Notes under the pieces: model-generated
What the model saw: only the letters and a program-made list of their open reading frames with translations
Told to the model about the DNA's origin: nothing
Databases searched by the model: none
Position numbers and translations under genes: made by a program
Shown: one piece after another, positions 46,341-58,391 of the stretch
Numbering within the stretch: position 1 is the stretch's first letter
Layout of the letters: every line of letters starts with the position of its first letter
Assembly: GCA_946699065.1 (NCBI GenBank)
Contig: CAMPDV010001228.1
Location: 62,001-126,000, forward strand
Direction of reading: 5' to 3'
DNA: 64,000 bases
Source of the DNA: Loxodes magnus
Taxonomy: Eukaryota; Ciliophora; Karyorelictea; Loxodida; Loxodidae

Positions 46341-47315
46341 AAAGTATTTAATTAATTATTTATTATATTGGAGCATTACTAGTTAAACAATAAATTATTA
46401 AAATTACTAGACTCAGTATCTTTAATTAAAGATAATCTAATTTTTGTATAATACTTCTTATTTATGTATCTTAATAAACTAACAAGATACATTAAACCTT
46501 TAAATATACGATATATTTCATTCTAAGCTTTTATTTGCAAGAGATTTGTTAATAAGTATATTAAACTAATTTAAAAATAAAATTAAGCTTTAAAGTTTTT
46601 TTATGGTAGTTAATATTTTAGGTTTATTTTAGCTTAGAAATATAAGGAAAATCAAAATAGAGTAGTATGATCTAAATTAAGTAAAGGGAAGTTAAGCAGA
46701 TAGAGTTTTAAAGGATTAAACTGATAATGTTTTTAAGAGACTAAAGTATGAATGCTTTTGTAATTTTGGGGTTTAAATTTATGCCTATTGAATAGTGTAG
46801 TGAATGAAGCAGCAAACTCAATCTAAGATATTGCAAAGTTGGAGAAAAAGACAGCAATTTTTCATATTCCTAAGAAAAATTTAAATCTCAAACTATTGCA
46901 TGAATATTTCAATCTAAATTTTATAAAAGCCATTGAATACTTGTAGTTCTAGAAGGATTTACATGTTTTTGTTTTTTTCAAAGGGAAAATTCTTAGATTT
47001 ATAAGTTCAAAGTAGACATTTTGGCAATCACTTTGGACATGTACATTTCTAATTTAATCGCAGCTTTTTATTTAAGACTTCGATTAATTAAATTTTAGTG
47101 ACTTCTTTTTTCTATTTAGAAACACTGGAATTATATAATATTTAGTTCTTCTATAAAACTTTTGTTATTCTATTTAATCTATAGAAAACAATTGTTAAAC
47201 CAAGCTCAATATCCAATCTGTAACTACTTGCAAACTTTAATATTTTTTAAATATCAAGCATGCCTTTTTGTTGCAATTTATTATTTTATTTATTAAGAAA
47301 AATTGTTGATAATTA

Positions 47316-47605
47316 AAAAGATGGTGGAAGCTGAGATTGACCTTCTGAATTATACTTTCTGGCTTTATGGCTAGGAACAAGTTCCACTCCTGTCGCTGAG
47401 AAAGCCCCTGGTCAAAGTCAACCTTTGCAAGGGAACGCCTTCCTCTTGATTATCCACTCCTGGTAGGGGCTTGAATCCTGGCTGCCCATAGCGATGGAGC
47501 TCCCTGGCAGCTGCTTTTTGAAAGTAACAGGATATCCCCATTATCCCATGAAGGGAGTGTTGGGGTCGTTAAACTGCAAAAAGTTGCAGTCCAAAAACTC
47601 TTTGA
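47316..47605 (+). repeat. dispersed repeat family B, full copy
   Basis: The best preserved copy, about 290 bp, homologous to 34019-34299 and, inverted, to 1290-1447. It contains GGCTTGAATCC, nine of eleven bases of a pol III B box, and TGGCTTTATGG as a possible A box about 120 bp upstream. A 3' hairpin CTGCAA/TTGCAG precedes the end. Probably a SINE or an RNA-derived repeat of unknown parent. Confidence 0.8.
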
Positions 47606-47850
47606 ATTTAAAATTAAAATTAAAAATTAAGAAAAATTGTTATTTAGCAGCTATTTCATTCTAGATTACAAATGATATTCTTGAATTTTTTAATTCAATT
47701 TAAGATTTAAAACTCTTTCTTGTAGGTTTAATTTATTTCTCACTTTCATTATGTTTATTTAAATCCTTTCTCATTATTACTAAAGACTGTATTCTTTTTA
47801 AATCTTATGACTAAAGTCAACTAGATTCAGGATTTATGTAGCATTAATTT

Positions 47851-49861
47851 TAGTTTTAAATAGCTTATATTAGCTAATCTAATAATTATATTATCTCATA
47901 CTTATTACAAATAAGTATATTATGTTAAGTTTACTCTTTCTATTAATTTAGAAAATAATAATAGAAGATATTAAAAATATGCTTTCTTTCTTAAAAAAGC
48001 TTTTAATTTTCTTAGTAACAAACAAGTTATTTTAAGAAAGAGAGTATTAATAGTAGTAGCAATATAATATAAATTTGTATAGAATAATAGAATTAAGTTT
48101 TTATCTTTTAAATAATCTAGAATAATTTAGGGTATTATTAGATTGAAATGATAATTACAAAAATAACATAAATAATAAATATAATATTAGTTTGCTATAA
48201 AAAGAGAAAGTTATCTAAATCTATTTATTATAACTAATCTAATATCTTTATTAATTAAAGAGAAATTAATTAATAACTAATAAAGCTAAAAGGATAAAAT
48301 ATTAAGTATTTAATAGACATAATTAAACATATTAAAGCTTATTTTAATAATAAAATTAAATATTACTATTTAATAATTGTAAGATAAAATTAGTGATACA
48401 CCATTTATAGTTAGTTTAAATATTTACTTTCTACTACTTCTATTTATTACATTTATATATTTTGCTTAGAATCAACATTAAAATAAATTATATTAGTTTA
48501 TTATTTTAAGAGAGACCTTTATAAATAAAAAGTTTTAATGAAATAGTAAGAAAGTGGGCAATTAAAAGAGTTTATCTTATAAATACTAAAAAATACTTTT
48601 TTTTAAGTAATTTGATGTTTTTTAATATTTATTTAAGCTAATTAATAAGAATCTTATTTTATTTCATTTCTTTTAATTAGTAAAAGCTTAAAGAGCTCAC
48701 TTTTTTTGATTAAATGTAAGTGAAAAGCAATAATTAATAACAGTAGATTTAAAAGAATTGTAATATTTTATTTATCATTTAAAAGGGTCTACAGCGAAAT
48801 AAAGTTTTCTTATTAAAAGTCTTTGATTTAAAGCCAAAATAAATTGTAATTAATAAATGCATATTAAAGTTATTATAATAAGGATATAATTCTTCTTTAT
48901 AAACTTTTTAAATAATAATTTATCCTTTTATTTAAAAGTAAAAGAAACAAAATAATTAAAATTGTAAAAGTTTGTATACTATTAGTTTAATATCTTGTCT
49001 CGTTTTAAGACAAAAATAGAAAAATAAATGTTTAAGAAATAAGATATTTATAAGTATGCTTAATAAATAATTTAATTGCCTAATTATATTGAAATTAAGT
49101 AAGTAAAATTAATTGAGTTATTATATTTAAATAGTTATTGAAATAAGTTATAAAAATTAAATGGAGAAAAAAGAAAAGCAATTTACTAAAAGTATTTTTT
49201 TAAGAAAACTCTAAGAGCGAGAAACCATATTTTAGGGAAAATATCTCTACTTCATTTTAAGTATGAAATTCTGCCCAACTTATGCTACTAAAAGTTAATA
49301 AATAAGATTCAGTTATGACCAAAGTAAAGGTATTTCTTTAATATTTTTTAGACTAAGTCCTCACTGGTCACACTTCAGTTGTTTACTCAGTAGCCATATC
49401 AAGTGACCTGAATTGAATTGTATCAGGTTTAGGATATCCTGAATATTCGATAAAGATCTGGAATTTTCAAACAGGTGCTCTCCTAAGAACTATAACGGGA
49501 CATACTGCTTCAATTTCTCGGTAGTAATATCCTCAGACTCTAGCTATATAGTATCAGGATCTTCTGACAAAACCATAAAGATCTGAAATTCATTGACTGG
49601 TTCTCTCTTAAGAACTTTAACGAGTCATACTTCATATGTTAACTCGGTAGTAATCTCCCCTGACTCTAATTATATCGTATCAGGATCTTATGACAAAACC
49701 ATAAAGATCTGAAATTTCCTCAATGGTGATCTCCTAAGAACTATAAGCGGACATACTTCTTTCATTTACTCGGTAGTACCCTCCTATGACTCTAGATATA
49801 TTATATCGGGATCTTCTGATACAACTATAAAGATCTGGGATTTCTAGACTGGTCAGCTTGT
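47851..49861 (+). repeat. segmental duplication, inverted relative to 5732-7390
   Basis: Copy of the 5732-7390 segment in the opposite orientation, including about 1.3 kb of AT-rich upstream DNA and the 5' part of the WD40 gene. Upstream sequence is conserved nearly as well as the coding part, implying recent duplication. Nothing but the WD40 gene is recognised inside it. Confidence 0.85.
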
Positions 49862-50233
49862 GCGAACTCTTACTGGGCATTCAGACTTAGTTTTATTGGT
49901 GATAGTGTCTAAGGATAATAGGTATATAATATCTGATTCTGGTGACAGTACTATTAAGATATGGGACTTCTCTTCTGGTTAGTGTATTCGTACTCTTTAA
50001 GGTCATGCAGATGTTATATCAAGTATTCAGTTAAGTGTTGATTCAAGTGTTATATTTTCTGGTTCTGGTGACAGAACAATCAAGATATGGAACTTTGATA
50101 AGGGTGAGTGTATATAGACTTTAAAGGGCATGCAGGATCAATATATTCTATAGCATTGAGTGTTGATAATAGATGGTTGGTATCGGGAGGAGGATGGGAC
50201 AATACGATAAGAAAGTGGAGAGTTTCGAGTTGA
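49315..50233 (+). pseudogene. WD40-repeat protein, copy B, nearly intact
   Basis: From the ATG at 49315 (MTKVKVFLQYF) about eight WD40 units follow, e.g. YIVSGSSDKTIKIW, YIISGSSDTTIKIW, YIISDSGDSTIKIW and VIFSGSGDRTIKIW, each preceded by LRTLTGHT-type turns. The blade-ending Trp is TGA in at least two units and TGG in others; GQ and LQGH turns use TAG and TAA for Gln. The frame ends at TGA 50231-50233 after SGGGWDNTIRKWRVSS. Two single-base losses (near 49520 and 50128) break the frame, so as read it is a pseudogene, though a sequence error is possible. It is the longest propeller of the three copies. Confidence 0.85.
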
Positions 50234-50760
50234 GTAACTTGCTATTTGACTTAATTAAATTTTAAGATTAAAGATATAAGATATTGGTTATGCATTTAAA
50301 TGAATGTTGAATGGTAATAATGTTTTTTATTATATGAAGTATTTGCTTTATTTATTAAAAGGTTGTATATTCTTAAATATTATTGGTTTAATAAAAAAGG
50401 TTGAGTAATATAGGTTATTGAAATTAGTGAGGTATGTGATTTTAAAGTGGTAATATTTAAAATATTAAAAATATAATTTTGTTAAATGAAGACGTATAAT
50501 AAATTAAAGTTTAATTTTATTCTATAAAATTTTATAGATTTATTTTTAGATTTTGTAAAAATTTCAAGTTGAGTATAAATTTTCATTTTTTTTGTGGAGT
50601 AGTTAAAATTTTATTTGTACATGCAAAGTTAGTTTATAATCTTGATTATAAATAAAAAATTTTAATTAAGTATTTTATTTATTTTTTATGATTGATATTT
50701 AATATTGATTATTATTAATTATTAATTATTAATTATTAATTATTATTATTAGATATTATT
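50234..50760. other. spacer
   Basis: AT-rich and partly G/T-rich sequence between the WD40 copy and the GC-richer retroelement leader. Includes an ATTATTAATTATT low-complexity run near 50710-50750. Confidence 0.4.
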
Positions 50761-51297
50761 TTTTAAAACCGCCATAGGTTGGTTCAAAGGTGAACAACAA
50801 AGTCATCTTCATCAGAGGTTGGGGAAGTTAAGTACCCATAATCGACTTTATGTCTTCCTCTACTTGGTTTGACCTCGAGACATATGATTCTTAGACCTTC
50901 GACACTGGCTTGGCTTGACTTGGCTTCGTTTATTTTTAATTCTGGAACGAAAAAGAAATAATATTGCGAGCTTCATCAGAGGTGGGGGAATTTAAGTACC
51001 CATAATTGACACATGTCGTCCTCTGCTTTGGTGATGCAATGAGACGCAACCCTACCATGTCCTTGAACCTCCAGCAAGTATTAAAGATTACGAGTATTCT
51101 AAAATTATATCAGTATTAAACATTTTTATCAGTACTGAATAATTATACCAGTATTGAACAAGATTTATCAGTATCTAATAATTTTATCAGTAACAAACAT
51201 TCTTGTCAGTATGAAACATTTTTTAAAGAGCTGCACACCAACGAGAGTGCTACGCGCTCTATAACCAAATTTATTTATTTATTATTTATAAAATAAA
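50761..51297 (+). promoter_or_regulatory. putative retroelement 5' leader with internal repeats
   Basis: A GC-richer block directly precedes the ORF1 at 51298. It contains two direct repeats of about 62 bp (50807-50868 and 50971-51031, sharing CTTCATCAGAGGT and TTAAGTACCCATAAT), about six 20-bp units of the type ATCAGTATTAAACATTTTT at 51108-51224, and the hairpin AAAGAGCTG...CGCGCTCT at 51225-51262. Tandem leader repeats before ORF1 are typical of 5' UTR promoters of LINEs. This is inferred from position; no transcript evidence exists here. Confidence 0.5.
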
Positions 51298-52110
51298 ATG
51301 GCTCCTAAGAAATAATTGACCAAAAACTAACAGGAAATCGAAAAATAAAACTCTCTAATCGAAATATACTCACTAGAAGCGGGAAAACAAAAAATGCAAC
51401 AATCACTTCTAGACTTGATTTAACAATTAAATTCTCTAACTTTTACTGTGCAATAATTACAAAACGAAAATTAATGGTTAAAAACAGAAATAAGCACTAA
51501 AATCTTGATGTTGCAAGGTAATTAAAAACTGGAAAAAATGGAGCAAAAAATAGTAGAAATTAATAAATCATACAATTTTAATCTTAATAATGATCCTATG
51601 GTAATAGAAGGATAAAATTTAAATTCTTTTCGGATCGGAAAAAAATTATCAATTTTTTTTAAATTCCAAAAATGCTAAAAATGCTAAAAATGCTTTAAAA
51701 ATAGGACATAATTCGAAATATCGAAAAAAAGATGTTTTTATTGCTAAAGGTTGGACACATCTTTAGAAGATGCTGATATTTTCAGAAGAAGCAAGAATCT
51801 AATACTTGAAAGATATGAAATAATATAACAAAATTATACTGTTCTCCAGAAGGAAGAAGTTTACATGAAAAATTATACGGTGGAGATTAATTACTATTGG
51901 ATATAGTAAATGTTCAAAAAAGAAGGACGAGTAAGATGTTGGGATCTAATTGAGATTGAAGAAAACTTCCTAAGATCAAGAAAGGTCAAATCTGTACAAC
52001 ACGATATGTAATAGAAGAAGCAAGCTCTGAAGAAGACCTGAACGATTCATTTACATCTTAAACTTATAAAAATAATTAGTGGCAAACCAAATAAGGTGAA
52101 GTCACTTTAA
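51298..52110 (+). pseudogene. retroelement ORF1 (gag-like) with two broken zinc knuckles
   Basis: Starts MAPKKQLTKNQQEIEKQ at the ATG 51298, then a coiled coil (LDLIQQLNSLTFTVQQLQNE), the signature NNDPMVIEGQNLNSF, and two zinc knuckles near 51680-51770. Knuckle 1 begins CQKCQKC and continues in another frame as IGHNSKYRKKD. Knuckle 2 begins CFYC and continues after a shift as KVGHIFRRC. The C-terminal part, WDLIEIEENFLRSRKVKSVQ, is basic. Both shifts fall inside the knuckles, so it is most likely a decayed copy. It is the only one with its start codon and leader in place. Confidence 0.65.
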
Positions 52111-52439
52111 TAAATTATGCTATGTTATGTTTATGAATGGTTAATTTTTAATTTATTTTTATAACATGATTGATTTATTTCCTTTTTTTATATGTTAGTA
52201 TCTGAGGATTTTTTTTGTTTGATTTTATTTAGAAACGGTATGATTTTTTTACTTTTTTCAATGATATTTTTGAATTTTTAAATTAAAATATTTTATCTCT
52301 AAACAAAACAGAATCAGAATATAAATTAAGATATTAATTACAACTTAAACTCCTAAGAATAGCCTTAAAGCAGACTAAGTAAGTTTAAATTAAGATTATA
52401 ACATCTACTATTTTTAATAATAATAATATACTAAATTAA

Positions 52440-53070
52440 AGTTTTTCCTATCTACGGAGGATTTTACCCTTCAATATATTCCTCCATAGTTCTTTCTTTG
52501 AGGTTTAAAATAAAAGTTCAAGAATCCTAGTTTTTTTGGAATTTTGACACTCCCTTGAAAAAACCTCCTTCTAAATAGTCTTCAATGTCTAAATAAATCA
52601 TTGACAGTTCTCTCCAAATCTCTTCACTGTTTCTTCGCTGTTTATCCAAATATATCTTTTATCTCTAGTATATGTGGAATCTTAATTTGCACAGGTAGTA
52701 CAGCTTGACGATCCTTCTGGGAGGAGTTATCTCTATGGGTTTTATGTAATCTAGTTTCATTTTATTTTCAGCTAAAGTTAAATTCTTTTTTCTCCCAAAA
52801 TTTTCACTTCGATTTCCTGTTTCACTAATCTTTCTTCATTTTTTTAACTTATCTATAATAATTTTTGGTTTTCTTTCTTTAATATTTCAACTTCTTCTTA
52901 TATGTTACGAATAGATTTCATAAGTTATTCTATTATTAGCTATTCATCATTTTTCTATTTCTACATTATTTTTAGTTACCACTTTTCATGTATTTGATTG
53001 ATCGTAACTATGGGAGTAAAAAGCCTCGCTTGCTTTAGTTAGTTTCTGTTGATTTAATTTCTTATTCAAT
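52440..53070 (-). pseudogene. coiled-coil coding remnant, probably mobile-element ORF1
   Basis: The minus strand reads MKSIRNIQEEVEILKKENQK, a heptad coiled coil. After a frame change comes KPIEITPPRRIVKLYYLCKL, then RRNSEEIWRELSMIYLDIED and YLEGGFFKGVSKFQKN. No zinc knuckle is visible. Its resemblance in layout to 18500-19330 suggests a second ORF1 lineage. The 5' flank (53230-53480) is G/T-rich on the plus strand, as for other minus-strand ORF1 remnants here. Confidence 0.4.
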
Positions 53071-53799
53071 TTAAGATTATCTTTATTTTTCTAAATATTG
53101 GGGTTAAAGAGCCTAAGAAAATTATTATGTTATTAAAGAAGACGTGGTAGAAGAAGAATTAGCAGTCTCTGGTTTTCTTTCCTTTTTCTATGGAGCTGGA
53201 AAAAACCCTTCTTGAGACCTTATGCCATTTTATTTGAAAAAATGGATTAGATAGGTAAATTGAAATGAATTATGAATGATATTTTGATATTAATATAATT
53301 ATATTGGAGTAAAATATTTATGACTATAGTAATAAAAACTAGTATTTAAATTTTGGATATGGCTACATATTATAGTATTTACTATTATATTCTGTTTCAA
53401 CTATGGTAATAAATAGCGTATTTATGATTTGATTGTTTTTAGTTACTAATAAAGACTAATTTAGATAATTTAAAGGAAAAATGTAAATATTATGCATTTG
53501 ATTAATAATTTATAATATATTTACTAAGTTATCAGCTTATAGTTTTAAAGTTTATTTTAAGTTTTGTAAATTTTGCTTATTAGCTAGTATTTCTTCAATA
53601 CTATCATTATAATGGATTTAATTAATTATTATATTTAATTGATTAGTTATAGAATTAAAGTCACTTTTCTTTACTCAAAAGTATTTTCTCAATAACTTAT
53701 AAAGTAAGAGTTAATCAAATAGGCTAATATAGCTAAAATATTTTCTTAAGTTTAAAGAAATTATTCATGTTCTTACCTTTTAATTAGATATTAAATAGT

Positions 53800-55600
53800 A
53801 AGATAATTACAGTTTAATGGTGAAAACATATCTGTTTGCTATTCAAATTACCTTTATTTATTTAGTCCATGAAAATGTTAAATTTTTCAATCCATTATCT
53901 CCTTTTTGTTATCTTATGTTAGTATACAATATTTTCTTTATCTCATTAAATTTATTTTTGATACTTTTTTAATTCATTTCTTAAACGTTTCTTTTAAGTA
54001 TTAGCAACATATCCACAACTTAATTTAACTTCTTATTTTTCCTATATCATTATCTACCTTAACCAGCTTCAAAGAATATGTAGCTCATTGTGAAGCTTTT
54101 CCAATATTTTTCAAATTTTCAGTTTTTAGTAATATAACCTTCTTACTTATGATCTATATCTGCTATTTTAACAATTAATAGATATCATCTAGTATTCTTT
54201 CCTAAACAATTCTTATGCTAATTATGCTATTAGTCCCTTAAAAAATAGTCTTAAACTTTCTTTTGTAGTAATCTAGGTTGGATCTTATGCTGAATTATTG
54301 CATTATAGTTTTAATTAATTCTAATAGCTACTATCCTACTGGATTTAGTTTATTTGCTACAAATTATGTATATGTGCATTAAATCTCATACTATACTTAT
54401 AAACTTAAATTGCTTTTAATTAGGCTTTCATAGAAACGGATTCATTATTCCTCAAGTAGGCTCATATACATTAAGTAAGATTCATACAAATTACAACCCT
54501 TCCAGTATTTCATTTTATTCCATTTACTTCATACTCTCTCCATATCAATTCTTCTTTAATATATAAAGCCACTCCTTTACTAAGTCTAGTTCCATTATTC
54601 CTTTATTTCAAGCGTATCTTTAATTCAATCTATAAACACTTCTTGAGTCACCATAATATATCTTTTTCAAGCATTCATTTACATAACTCTTCTTTGTTCG
54701 ACTTTATTCCTCTTATATTATCAGTTCTTATGTTAATTTCAAATATTCAAATTTTCTTTATCTTCATTGTTTGATTCTTTAGTATCATCAATTTAGCTTA
54801 GTCTTTTTCAAAACCAAATTACTCTAATGTTTGTATTTATGTTCAGGTTTTATGTATGCTATCTTTTCTCATATTATTTCTTGTTTATTATTCAAAGTAA
54901 TTGCATCTAATAATTGTGAAAATAGCTAGTTTATTATTGAACCTTATTTTTTCAAAAGGTTCAATTCCTTTTTTCTCTCATGGTGTTAAACTTTGGTTTT
55001 TCCATATATCTAAGTAGCAAAAATTATTTTATCTCAGCATTTATTCAGTTAGATGATCTTTTATTATTCTATCAATTGTTGCCTATCTTTCGTATAATTT
55101 AAATAATTATTTAAGCAATTTTATACTTTAGTATCCAAATTTTTGCATGCTACTCTTCTTTATAATTTATTTAACATTTCTTTAGTTTTTCTATTTTTAT
55201 TTATATATCTTTTATTTCAGTTTGTTATTTCTTGTTACATTTTCTACCACTTTTTTTATATTCTAATATAACTGATTATTAGCTTGATTTATTTTTATTT
55301 TCTATATTACTTAGTACTGTGTCTAATTTTTTTACAGTTTACATATCTTCATATTGCCAATTAATTTAACTTACACGTAATCTTTTTTCTTCCAGTCAAG
55401 AAGGAATATTTTCTGGATAAGTGGTTCGAATATTTCTAGGTACATAGTTGTTCTACAATCAAGTCCTATTGTTCCTTTTATTTTAAGCAAAACTGTTTTT
55501 TTTATATTTCTGAAGGCTTTTAACTATTTTTATGTTTGAGCTAATCAGTTATCTAAACCTAAAGAGTATTTTATTAGTTCATCATATTTTCCTTGCTTTT
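53800..55600 (-). pseudogene. LINE remnant: pre-endonuclease ORF and AP-endonuclease
   Basis: Reading downward from 55600, MEKKQGKYDELIKYSLGLDN begins an N-terminal part. At about 54740-54490 the sequence EINIRTDNIRGIKSNKEELC with LSKGVALYIKEELIW aligns with the AP-endonuclease segment of the plus-strand element near 60010-60240 (TNIRGIKQ, EELNKF, KGISFYIKD). Near 54390 a decayed GDFN-type motif reads GDLMHI. Catalytic residues are mostly lost and frames shift, so the element is dead. No reverse transcriptase follows. It faces head to head with the ORF1 at 55790. Confidence 0.5.
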
Positions 55601-55789
55601 TCTCCATTCTAAAAACTTGATTTGGATGTTACTGAGTAGTTCTTACTGGTTTATCATATTAATCTCGAAAATTTATTATATAAAAAAATGGTCCCGAAAA
55701 AGTAATCACCTATCTAGCAAAGCTCAAAATGATTACTTAATCGATCTGGAATTTCTCTTAAGTGAGAACCAAAAGCTATAATATTCGTT

Positions 55790-56400
55790 TTAAGAGCTAC
55801 AGAGAAATATAATAGTCCTATAGGAAAGCATCACTGGAATTCACATCAATAGCAATGAGATCAAATAGCAACTTAACCTTATTCCATCGACTGAACAAAT
55901 TAATTAGAGAATTTAAGCGTCCGAAGTAAAATTAGAGTTTTTCCGATAATATAATCAATAAATTTGTGAAAAATGGATTTCTTAGATCATGCAAAATCAA
56001 GGAAACAATCCGATGGATATAGAAGCAAAAGATCCATAGTAATTTATTATCAGAAAAGCAAAAATGCTGAAACTGTAAAAAAATGGGACACAAGATAAGA
56101 GACTGTTGGTAGTTATTAAAAAAACAAGAATACAAAATCCAAAAATAATGATATAATTTAAACAAGTTGTGAAACACGCAAGATGGCAGAATATTCAGAA
56201 AAAATGATTGTAAATCACTTAGGATACCCCTTAAATTCAAGCGACTGTTAGTAATTTCAACAGAAGTTGGTTAGGATTCGACACAGAAAAGAAACCGAGA
56301 AAGAAAAGATTCAGATTTGTCAAGAGACATGATAACGAAGATCGGATCAAATTTAAAGTAGAAGGTGAATTTTATTAAACTTAACAAAAAATTTGATTTG
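55790..56400 (+). pseudogene. retroelement ORF1 (gag-like) with CCHC zinc knuckle
   Basis: The signature NNPMDIEAKDPQQF at about 56005-56050 is followed, one frame over, by a complete zinc knuckle CWNCKKMGHKIRDCW (CX2CX4HX4C, first Trp TGA) and the basic tail QLLKKQEYKIQKQ at about 56065-56160. A second, degenerate Cys segment and a Lys/Arg-rich end, REKRNREREK-like, follow to 56400. The copy resembles 51298-52110 but lacks its start. The frame change and missing N terminus indicate decay. Confidence 0.55.
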
Positions 56401-56429
56401 CAACAAAACTAATAATGTTGAAGTCAAGA

Positions 56430-56830
56430 TAATCTATTATATTATCTTATCTTATGATTGAATTTTAAACGAGAGTATAGGTGTTATAATGGCTTTGCTT
56501 TATTATTGGTCATACAATGGACATTTTTAAGTATATAGATTTTAGTTTAAATAATTAAAGGAAATAATGTATTTAAGGGTTTAAGATGTTGACTTGATGA
56601 TAGTAGTGATGACTTAATTAGTATTTAGATATAGGTATAGCTTAATGATAATTAGATTATAGTTTTGATTTAATTAGATATATAATAGAATAATCTAAGT
56701 AGTACTTGTATAATTTTAATATAAGGATGTATTTAAAGATAGTTCTTTTGACTATGTTGAATATGCTTTGGTATGTTATAAGCTGTATGTTTGTATCTGA
56801 ATAATGATAATATTTGAATAATAGATTTTT
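56430..56830. other. C-poor, G/T-rich stretch
   Basis: Strong strand asymmetry (few C on the plus strand). It lies between the ORF1 remnant and the TGA end of the RING-Kelch gene. No coding frame recognised. Confidence 0.4.
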
Positions 56831-56996
56831 AAAGATTTTTAGATAAATTTGATTCTTTATTTATTTCAGACGCTTTAAATATTTTAATAGGTAGTAACAT
56901 ATTTAACTAATTATATATCTTTAAACTACTTCTTTACATATTAAATTATATTTATTATAAATACTATTAATAATATAGATATTATTATTATGTTTA

Positions 56997-58391
56997 TCAG
57001 TTATGACTTCTAATACTTCTATAACTCAATTTTTCTAAATCAATCCTCATTATTGAAACTTTTTCCTATTCGTAAGCAAAAACATATCCATAGTTGTTTC
57101 TTATTTTCATCTCCGTTAAAGCTTCAACATCTTTAAAAATTTAAATTTATTGTCATTATTCTTTGTTTCTTTTATATATTCTTCTTGAAAATTCTTTCAT
57201 AAATCAACTTTTCATACCTCCACATATGACAAAAGGCTCTAAACAAACTATAGGCCTAACAACAGCTTCAGGAATATTCAAATTTTACTTACTTCATCTA
57301 TCATTCTATATATTATATTTTCATATATCTTTTAAAGTTTATCCTTTCTAATTTCCACCTCCAAAAGAATAAATATTTTATTCATCTTTATCTACTACTA
57401 AAGTTAAACCTGCTATTTTAAATGGAAACTAGGAACAGTTTTATCATTTACTTTAGTTTCCTATCTTTAACTTTTCTACTGATTATTACCGTTGATAATT
57501 ATTAGTAATTCCTCCAACCACATAAACATATTTTTAAGCAGCTGCTATTCCAAATTCACCTCTTCCCTCATTTAGATCACTAAGCTTTATTCTATTACCT
57601 TCATAATCAAATTATCAAGTTTCTTTTATTCCTTTATTTTAATTTTAGTTATATCCTCCAATTAAATATAACTTATTCTAATATTCTATACTTTTACTAT
57701 TGTATGGAATTATAATTTAAACTTAGACTTATCGTAATTAGTCTGTTTAAATATTAAATAAACTTAATTTTTAAATTTATCAATTAAAATAGTGAATATA
57801 GTTAGATTATATAAAGTGTTAGCTTAGTTTATGTTAATTAGTCTAAATAATATTTGGTTACTTAGTATTGTGTTATAGTTTGTATCTTATTAGATTGTAA
57901 GTTAATTTAGACTTTAGTATTGTAGGTGGTTATTCGTTATATTAGAGTATAGTTGGTTTTAGTGATTAGTAGAATTAGATAATATTTGAGTGTTATTTTT
58001 GGTAGATAAATGTTGGTTAATGATTGATGATGATATTAGTTAGTGGTATTATGAGAGTATTACTAATGTTTGATTATTTGGTTGTAATGGTTTTAGATTT
58101 TTCCATAATTTACCTCCTTATCTCTTTTAATTTCTATCTAGCATCTTAAATCTTTTATATGTATTATTAGTTTTAAAATATCATTCTTATTAAATCACTT
58201 TCTTAAGGTAAATCATCAAATCTAAAATGGAATCCTTTTTAACAAATAGGACATTACATTATGCCTTATAATCAGTACTCAGTATTCAAACACAAACCAC
58301 AGTAAATATGTCCACAAGGTAAGACAGTTGGAAGAGCATTAGTTAAGTTGTAATCTTCTAAGCAGATTAAGCATTTTGGTAACGCTTACAT
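56997..58391 (-). CDS. RING-finger plus Kelch-repeat protein, intact
   Basis: A single frame of 464 codons runs from the ATG at 58391 to TGA at 56997-56999 with no intron. Residues 7-53 form a C3HC4 RING (CLIC, PCGHIYCGLC, CPIC), which recruits ubiquitin-charged E2. Residues 90-235 are a Gln-, Asn- and Thr-rich linker almost without Gly. From about residue 240 come Kelch blades: LYLIGGYN..ETW, KYVYVVGG, IYSFGGGNQ..DIWKYNIQNDRW and PFVICGG, then WQQIQIFKDVEALTEMKIRN. Together this fits a substrate-binding E3 ligase. At least eight Trp, including the diagnostic Kelch Trp, are TGA, and very many Gln are TAA or TAG, so the gene strongly supports the code. In a standard translation it is invisible. 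Confidence 0.88.

Noticed and set aside
55932..56240. 102-residue standard-code ORF on the minus strand
   Set aside because: It is antisense to the zinc-knuckle ORF1 on the plus strand and has no protein-like motifs. Standard-code stops do not apply here.
57163..57351. 62-residue standard-code ORF on the plus strand
   Set aside because: It lies antisense to the Kelch domain of the intact minus-strand gene.
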